From: Fidelibacterota bacterium
GTDB lineage: Bacteria; Fidelibacterota; Marinisomatia; SCGC-AAA003-L08; D37C17
Assembly (NCBI GenBank): GCA_018671635.1
Contig: JABHHG010000042.1
Span: 1-10,041 of the forward strand
Reading direction: 5' to 3'
DNA length: 10,041 bases
Under the pieces are notes generated by a model. The model searched no databases and was not told the origin of the DNA. It saw only the letters and a program-made list of their open reading frames with translations. Both the position numbers and the translations under genes were made by a program. Shown here piece after piece: positions 7,213-10,041 of the stretch. Every line of letters starts with the position of its first letter. Within the stretch, counting starts at the first letter, position 1.

Positions 7213-8284
7213 GTTTTAAAACCTCATCAAATTCGTTTAAATAGTCAACTAAATCTTTCATATACACATTGCCCATATGTGCCACTCTAAATGCCTTCCC
7301 ACGCAAATCCCCGTAGCCTCGATCCATTCTAAATCCGCGTGATAATAGGGCATCATTAATTTTGTTAATATCCCACGCTTGGTCATTTTGGATGCAAGTT
7401 AGCGTCTCTGAACGACAGTCCATTTCAGGATATAAAGACTGTCCATGTGCCAATACCCAATTCTGGGTATATTCTGCACAATCTTTATGCCGTTTCCAGC
7501 GATTTTCTAAACCTTCTTCATCAATAATATTCAATACTTTTTGGAGGCCAAAGAGATGTGGAATTGATGGCGTAGATGGCGTTTGAGATTTTCCGTACGA
7601 TTTCTCATATTGAAGTACATCTAAAAAATAACCCTTATTTTCCAAACTTGCAGACTTTTCAAGCATTCGGTCTGAAATGGCACAAATAGCAAACCCTGCG
7701 GGTAGCCCCCATGCCTTTTGGGTAGATGCCAATATAAAATCGATGCCTAATTTATCTACCTCAATTTTGATACCGGCCATAGAGCTGACCGCATCCACCA
7801 ACCACAATACATTTGGATATTTGGTTTTTAATAAATTTGAAATGGCATCTAAATCACTCTTTACCCCCGTAGAGGTTTCATTATGCACCATGGCAAATAC
7901 ATCAAACTCACCGGTTGATAATGCCACATCTACCGCATCAACAGTTACTCCGCATCCCCAATCAAAATCTATACTTTGGGTATGATATCCACAGGTTTTA
8001 GAAACGGTTGCCCATTTTGAACTAAAGGCGCCATTCACAGCGTGAAGTACACCCTTTTTTACCGAATTTCGTAGGCCCATCTCCCACAAGCCGGTGGCAG
8101 CATGGGACACCAAATAAACATGATTCTGTGTATATAATAAATTTTGAACTCGTGGCGTTATACTATTAATTAATTCTGAAATTTCTGGGGTGCGATGTCC
8201 GATTTGAGGCGTGGAGAATGCATCTAATACATCTTGAGAAACATGTGTAGGGCCCGGAATAAATAATTTCGGGAATGAGCTCAT
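7205..8284 (-). CDS. Class V PLP aminotransferase, probable phosphoserine or serine/alanine-glyoxylate type
   Basis: This 359-residue protein belongs to fold-type I, class V (the serine-pyruvate/alanine-glyoxylate branch). Seen: the N-terminal IPGPTHVSQDVL and IGHRTPE motifs, the HNETSTG loop (134-140), D164 in WLVDAVSS that would contact the PLP ring nitrogen, the Schiff-base lysine K190 in LASTQKAWGLPAG, and R333 in FRVAHMG near the C-terminus for carboxylate binding. The direct overlap with serA suggests it transaminates 3-phosphohydroxypyruvate to phosphoserine, replacing classical SerC; this is inference from context. Serine-glyoxylate or alanine-glyoxylate transamination is the alternative. 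The ATG at 8284 has a good ribosome binding site (AAGGAA, about 6 nt spacing) and appears to be the first gene of the minus-strand train, since 627 non-coding nt lie upstream. Confidence 0.92.
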   Translation of the reverse strand: MSSFPKLFIPGPTHVSQDVLDAFSTPQIGHRTPEISELINSITPRVQNLLYTQNHVYLVSHAATGLWEMGLRNSVKKGVLHAVNGAFSSKWATVSKTCGYHTQSIDFDWGCGVTVDAVDVALSTGEFDVFAMVHNETSTGVKSDLDAISNLLKTKYPNVLWLVDAVSSMAGIKIEVDKLGIDFILASTQKAWGLPAGFAICAISDRMLEKSASLENKGYFLDVLQYEKSYGKSQTPSTPSIPHLFGLQKVLNIIDEEGLENRWKRHKDCAEYTQNWVLAHGQSLYPEMDCRSETLTCIQNDQAWDINKINDALLSRGFRMDRGYGDLRGKAFRVAHMGNVYMKDLVDYLNEFDEVLKHV

Positions 8285-8411
8285 AAACTTTCCTTCTGTG
8301 GTAACAATGATTTTCCGTCAATTGAGGAGGGGGAAATTTACATGCAATCACCCGTTGAGAGAAAGGGGGAAAACGGGAATTTAGGAATAAGGTTGTGGTT
8401 GAGGCGAAGGA

Positions 8412-8443
8412 CAGGGGCTAGGAATTAGGATTCAGGGGCTAGG
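8412..8443. repeat. Direct repeat of CAGGGGCTAGG
   Basis: The 11-mer CAGGGGCTAGG occurs at 8412-8422 and again at 8433-8443, one 21-nt unit apart, separated by AATTAGGATT, which itself echoes the GGNTTAGG/CTAGG pattern. It reads as two copies of a short tandem array. Similar G-rich CTAGG strings are common as intergenic junk repeats; function is not evident. Confidence 0.6.
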
Positions 8444-8455
8444 GCATAAAAAATG

Positions 8456-8515
8456 TGCTTTTCAAGCTTTCAAAGGTTCTAAACCATTGAAAGCTTATTC
8501 GGGTTCGGAAAAGCA
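8456..8515. repeat. Sixty-nt nested inverted repeat
   Basis: The outer arms TGCTTTTC (8456-8463) and GAAAAGCA (8508-8515) are perfect complements. Directly inside the left outer arm, AAGCTTTCAA (8464-8473) pairs with TTGAAAGCTT (8487-8496), and further in GGTT (8475-8478) pairs with AACC (8482-8485) around a CTA loop with one A·A mismatch between. The inner stem alone is 14 paired bases with one mismatch; the outer arm is offset by an 11-nt bulge on the right. No T-run follows, so a simple terminator is unlikely. It could be a MITE-like or REP-like remnant, or a structured RNA. Confidence 0.6.
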
Positions 8516-8530
8516 AAAATATGAGAATTG

Positions 8531-8594
8531 GGATGAATGGGATTTAGGGATTATGAGGATTAAGAATCCAATCATCCAATAATCGGGTAAATCC
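8531..8594. repeat. Phased GGAT/ATCC dyad repeat
   Basis: GGAT occurs four times at 8-9 nt intervals (8531, 8540, 8548, 8557) and is followed by ATCC at 8566, 8574 and 8591, forming a loose dyad centred on GGATT-AAG-AATCC (8557-8569). GATTAT (8549-8554) and ATAATC (8579-8584) are further complementary arms. The minus-strand reading (ATTGGATGATTGGATTC and neighbours) resembles the degenerate AATCC-rich intergenic repeats I associate with Bacteroidota-type genomes; that association is from memory. Confidence 0.45.
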
Positions 8595-8658
8595 AAATTC
8601 TGACAAAATAATAGAAAATAATTATTATTGATTAATGGTTGATGGTTAAAAAAACATA

Positions 8659-8757
8659 AATTCCCCTCCGACGGAGAGGTGCACTGCATTGCAGGGCGGG
8701 GTGGGTAAATACTGAAAAAAACACCCCCTTCAATTCGTGAATTCCCCTCCCAAGAGG
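8659..8757. repeat. Cluster of GC-rich palindromes, REP-like
   Basis: Several short palindromes occur in about 100 nt of otherwise AT-rich DNA: CTCCG-A-CGGAG (8666-8676), CTGCATTGCAG (8684-8694), GGGGTG (8698-8703) complementary to CACCCC (8722-8727), and CCTC-CCAA-GAGG near 8747-8757. ATTCCCCTCC appears at both ends of the unit (8660 and 8741 regions). The composition and modular hairpins fit the multi-hairpin intergenic repeats scattered through FCB-group genomes; copy number cannot be judged from this window. Confidence 0.5.
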
Positions 8758-8776
8758 AAAATTGAAAAAATATTCA

Positions 8777-8793
8777 GGCGCGGAGACCACGCC
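8777..8793 (-). repeat. Short GC-rich hairpin repeat
   Basis: On the minus strand GGCGTGG, a TCT loop and CCGCGCC form a 7-bp stem with one G·U pair; on the plus strand that pair becomes a C·A mismatch, so the structure favours minus-strand RNA or DNA. The flanking GTAGGG and the sequence style match a widespread type of environmental-genome intergenic hairpin. No function is evident. Confidence 0.45.
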
Positions 8794-8911
8794 CCTACAT
8801 AATTATAAAGTTTCATTCATAAGAAAGGGACAGGGGATTTTTATTTTTTACTACCCATATTAAATCTTAAATTTCTGACTGTCTATCAAACCTTTAATTA
8901 AAGGAAATACA

Positions 8912-9160
8912 GTGAAAAATTCAAAATTATATTGTTATTTATTAGGACTCAGCGATTTAGTTTGCTTTGTGTATGGTTCATTCTTGGTGAGCTTGGCATT
9001 ATTTGGTGCTGCATGTGCTGGAGCATCTTGCTCAACTTGCTGTGGCTGTTGCCCACAATTGGGACTCCCCCTCATCGCATTGGGATTTTTGATTCGATGT
9101 TGGGCGAAAAAATGCTGCAATAAATCAGCATGTGGCGATGCCGACGATTCAAAAGCCTAA
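8912..9160 (+). CDS. Small Cys-rich membrane protein of unknown function
   Basis: I do not recognise a family. The 82-residue product has 12 cysteines (residues 8, 18, 35, 40, 43, 44, 46, 47, 63, 68, 69, 74), nearly 15%. Two hydrophobic segments (about 7-37 and 48-64) flank a compact CSTCCGCC cluster, and a second CC pair follows the second segment (KKCCNKSAC). This suggests a two-helix membrane hairpin with a cysteine knot or metal-binding loop. The start is GTG at 8912, preceded by AAGGA with a suitable spacer, and a strong terminator follows 22 nt after the stop. These signals favour this frame over a 63-residue plus frame (8932-9123) and a 61-residue minus frame (8935-9120) in the same DNA. 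Metal binding, redox activity or a structural role are all open; the gene itself is likely but unproven. Confidence 0.6.
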   Translation: MKNSKLYCYLLGLSDLVCFVYGSFLVSLALFGAACAGASCSTCCGCCPQLGLPLIALGFLIRCWAKKCCNKSACGDADDSKA

Positions 9161-9182
9161 ATATTTTTCATGTTTAGAACTA

Positions 9183-9214
9183 AAAGAGGGATGAATTTTC
9201 ATCCCTCTTTTTTT
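9183..9214 (+). terminator. Strong rho-independent terminator
   Basis: A 13-bp perfect stem (AAAGAGGGATGAA at 9183-9195 with TTCATCCCTCTTT at 9198-9210) has a minimal 2-nt loop, or 4 nt if the last pair opens, and continues into a T-run ending at 9214. It ends the Cys-rich gene. The reverse reading also gives a short T-run (TTTT), so weak bidirectional action is possible. It lies only 3 nt before the ATG of the next gene. Confidence 0.85.
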
Positions 9215-9217
9215 ATA

Positions 9218-10041
9218 ATGAAAACGTTAACCCTTAAACTCCTCATTTTCACTTCACTTCTATTTGGAAGCAATGACTACTATTTTTATAATCCCCATAT
9301 TAATAATGGATCAGAAAACTTCTTCCATCCCATCAATACCGCTCTGAATGGAAGTTTTGATATTTTGCGAAATGGATCCTTGAAATCTAATAATTTAATG
9401 GACATTCCATATGGCAGTAGTGCAGATAATATTTGGTGGAATATTACTCATCCAGTTGAAAATGTAAAAAAGTTTGGCGTAGATGAATTTGTAGAATTAG
9501 AAATTTTCAATCTCAGCTTTGATCCCAGCAAAGGGCATTTTCTCCCGAATATTGCAAATCATGTTTTGGGTAATGGTATGCTATATGTAAAAATGGAAGA
9601 ATGGTATGACCATCATAATTTTCATCATCCTCGCCTCATGTCATTGGGCACCACCACCTTTTATCAAGTGATGAATGAAGTGGTAGAGCATCCATCAGGA
9701 AGGCTATATGTAAATGTGGATTCAATTTCTGATTTGCTCATTTTTAATCCACTGGGTATTTTACTATTTAGTTTTAAGGATGTGAAATATTTCTTTTCAA
9801 AAACAGTGCCCATGCAGGATTGGTCACTTCAACCCATGGTTAATCTGCAAGCTCAAACATTAGAGAACACGGGTCAAAACTATATTATACATTTCCCTTT
9901 TTTAGGAGGTGATAAACTGCAACCATTTGTGTATTGGGGAATTCATGGAATGGCTGGGCTGACGTACAAAATGAAGTCTGAAAAATATATCTCCGTTGGA
10001 TTGGGACGAGTGGTAAACCGAATACGCAGTGAAATTAGAGA
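9218..10041 (+). CDS. Exported protein of unknown function, partial at right edge
   Basis: An open frame runs from ATG 9218 to the window end (274 complete codons) without a stop. The product begins MKTLTLKLLIFTSLLFGSND, a clear signal peptide with probable cleavage near residue 17-18, so it is exported. The mature part is rich in aromatic and Asn residues, has a His-rich patch (EEWYDHHNFHHPRL, about residues 127-140), and a hydrophobic stretch (about 170-184, SDLLIFNPLGILLF). The later part (VYWGIHGMAGLTYKM, KYISVGLGRVV) alternates like beta strands of an outer-membrane barrel. The TTTFYQVMNE...SISDLLIFNPLG pattern faintly recalls DUF3943-type outer-membrane proteins, but I would not assign it. 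No Shine-Dalgarno is present, since the upstream terminator T-run occupies that place; the signal peptide supports this start. The next in-frame ATG is about 60 codons in. Confidence 0.8.
   Translation, partial: MKTLTLKLLIFTSLLFGSNDYYFYNPHINNGSENFFHPINTALNGSFDILRNGSLKSNNLMDIPYGSSADNIWWNITHPVENVKKFGVDEFVELEIFNLSFDPSKGHFLPNIANHVLGNGMLYVKMEEWYDHHNFHHPRLMSLGTTTFYQVMNEVVEHPSGRLYVNVDSISDLLIFNPLGILLFSFKDVKYFFSKTVPMQDWSLQPMVNLQAQTLENTGQNYIIHFPFLGGDKLQPFVYWGIHGMAGLTYKMKSEKYISVGLGRVVNRIRSEIR

Larger units (their letters stand above)
8285..8911. other. Gene-free divergent intergenic region rich in degenerate repeats
   Basis: This 627-nt stretch separates the minus-strand aminotransferase from the plus-strand Cys-rich gene, so it should contain promoters for both directions. 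I see no convincing gene. The short frames at 8166-8351 and 8495-8689 (minus) have low-complexity composition that follows the repeats. A 28-codon plus-strand frame from ATG 8342 has a GGAGGGGG upstream but an unconvincing product. The content is mainly short palindromes and direct repeats, listed separately. No clear sigma-70 pair could be fixed for either flanking gene. Confidence 0.7.

Noticed and set aside
8285..8345. TTGACG at 8321-8316 (minus) as a -35 box for the aminotransferase operon
   Set aside because: No acceptable -10 hexamer lies 16-18 nt downstream, so I could not support a promoter.
8342..8428. 28-codon plus-strand frame with a GGAGGGGG about 8 nt before its ATG
   Set aside because: The product is low in complexity and runs into the CTAGG repeat; the purine run is part of G-rich intergenic sequence.
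8495..8689. 64-codon minus-strand frame
   Set aside because: It consists almost wholly of the repeat units and palindromes of the intergenic region, with no ribosome binding site.
8410..8800. CRISPR array
   Set aside because: The repeats differ in sequence and spacing, and there are no regular repeat-spacer units.
8935..9120. 61-codon minus-strand frame and 63-codon plus frame over the Cys-rich gene
   Set aside because: The 8912-9160 frame has the ribosome binding site, the fuller length and the terminator placement; the others look like shadows of it.
9214..9219. TATAAT as a promoter -10 box
   Set aside because: It overlaps the ATG and there is no -35 element at proper distance; initiation there would remove the signal peptide start.

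Overview
The window looks like a chromosomal segment of a Gram-negative, AT-rich bacterium. An LPS-assembly pair (LapA/LapB family), a SPOR-domain envelope protein and a membrane-anchored M23 peptidase point to an outer-membrane organism. The degenerate GC-rich palindromes between genes and the weak Shine-Dalgarno use recall the Bacteroidota/FCB group. A marine FCB lineage such as Marinimicrobia (SAR406) is my best guess, but it rests on style and is not proven. The organism very likely decodes UGA as selenocysteine, because a complete tRNA-Sec gene is present.

Layout. Positions 1-252 hold no gene but carry five AGTGCC(C/T) heptamers arranged like recombinase arm sites. A rho-independent terminator (253-283) closes a long minus-strand gene train, read from right to left: a class V aminotransferase (8284-7205), serA (7212-5635), a small helical protein (5632-5252), an M23 peptidase (5161-4226), miaB (4204-2870), lapA (2883-2515), lapB (2518-1286), a TPR/SPOR protein (1289-393) and tRNA-Sec (389-295). 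Most junctions overlap by 4-14 nt or are separated by 2-21 nt. The only larger gap, 90 nt upstream of the M23 gene, holds a candidate promoter with a perfect palindrome in its spacer.

Positions 8285-8911 are a 627-nt non-coding stretch built from several unrelated degenerate repeats: a 60-nt double inverted repeat, a short direct repeat, a GGAT/ATCC phased dyad and several GC-rich palindromes. To its right, on the plus strand, lie an 82-residue protein with 12 cysteines (8912-9160), a strong terminator (9183-9214), and an exported protein of unknown function that starts 4 nt after the terminator T-run and leaves the window at 10041.

How the genes fit together. The aminotransferase and SerA are the first two steps of serine synthesis from 3-phosphoglycerate. 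The M23, LapA, LapB and SPOR genes form an envelope block. MiaB and tRNA-Sec are translation functions. Two connections are suggestive but inferred: serine is the precursor loaded on tRNA-Sec, and the tRNA-Sec anticodon loop has the A36-A37-A38 signature of isopentenylated tRNAs, the substrate type of MiaB. No complete new defence or mobile system is visible. The most interesting items are the tRNA-Sec at the end of a protein operon, the possible integration region beside it, the LapB homologue without its rubredoxin domain, and the Cys-rich small membrane protein.
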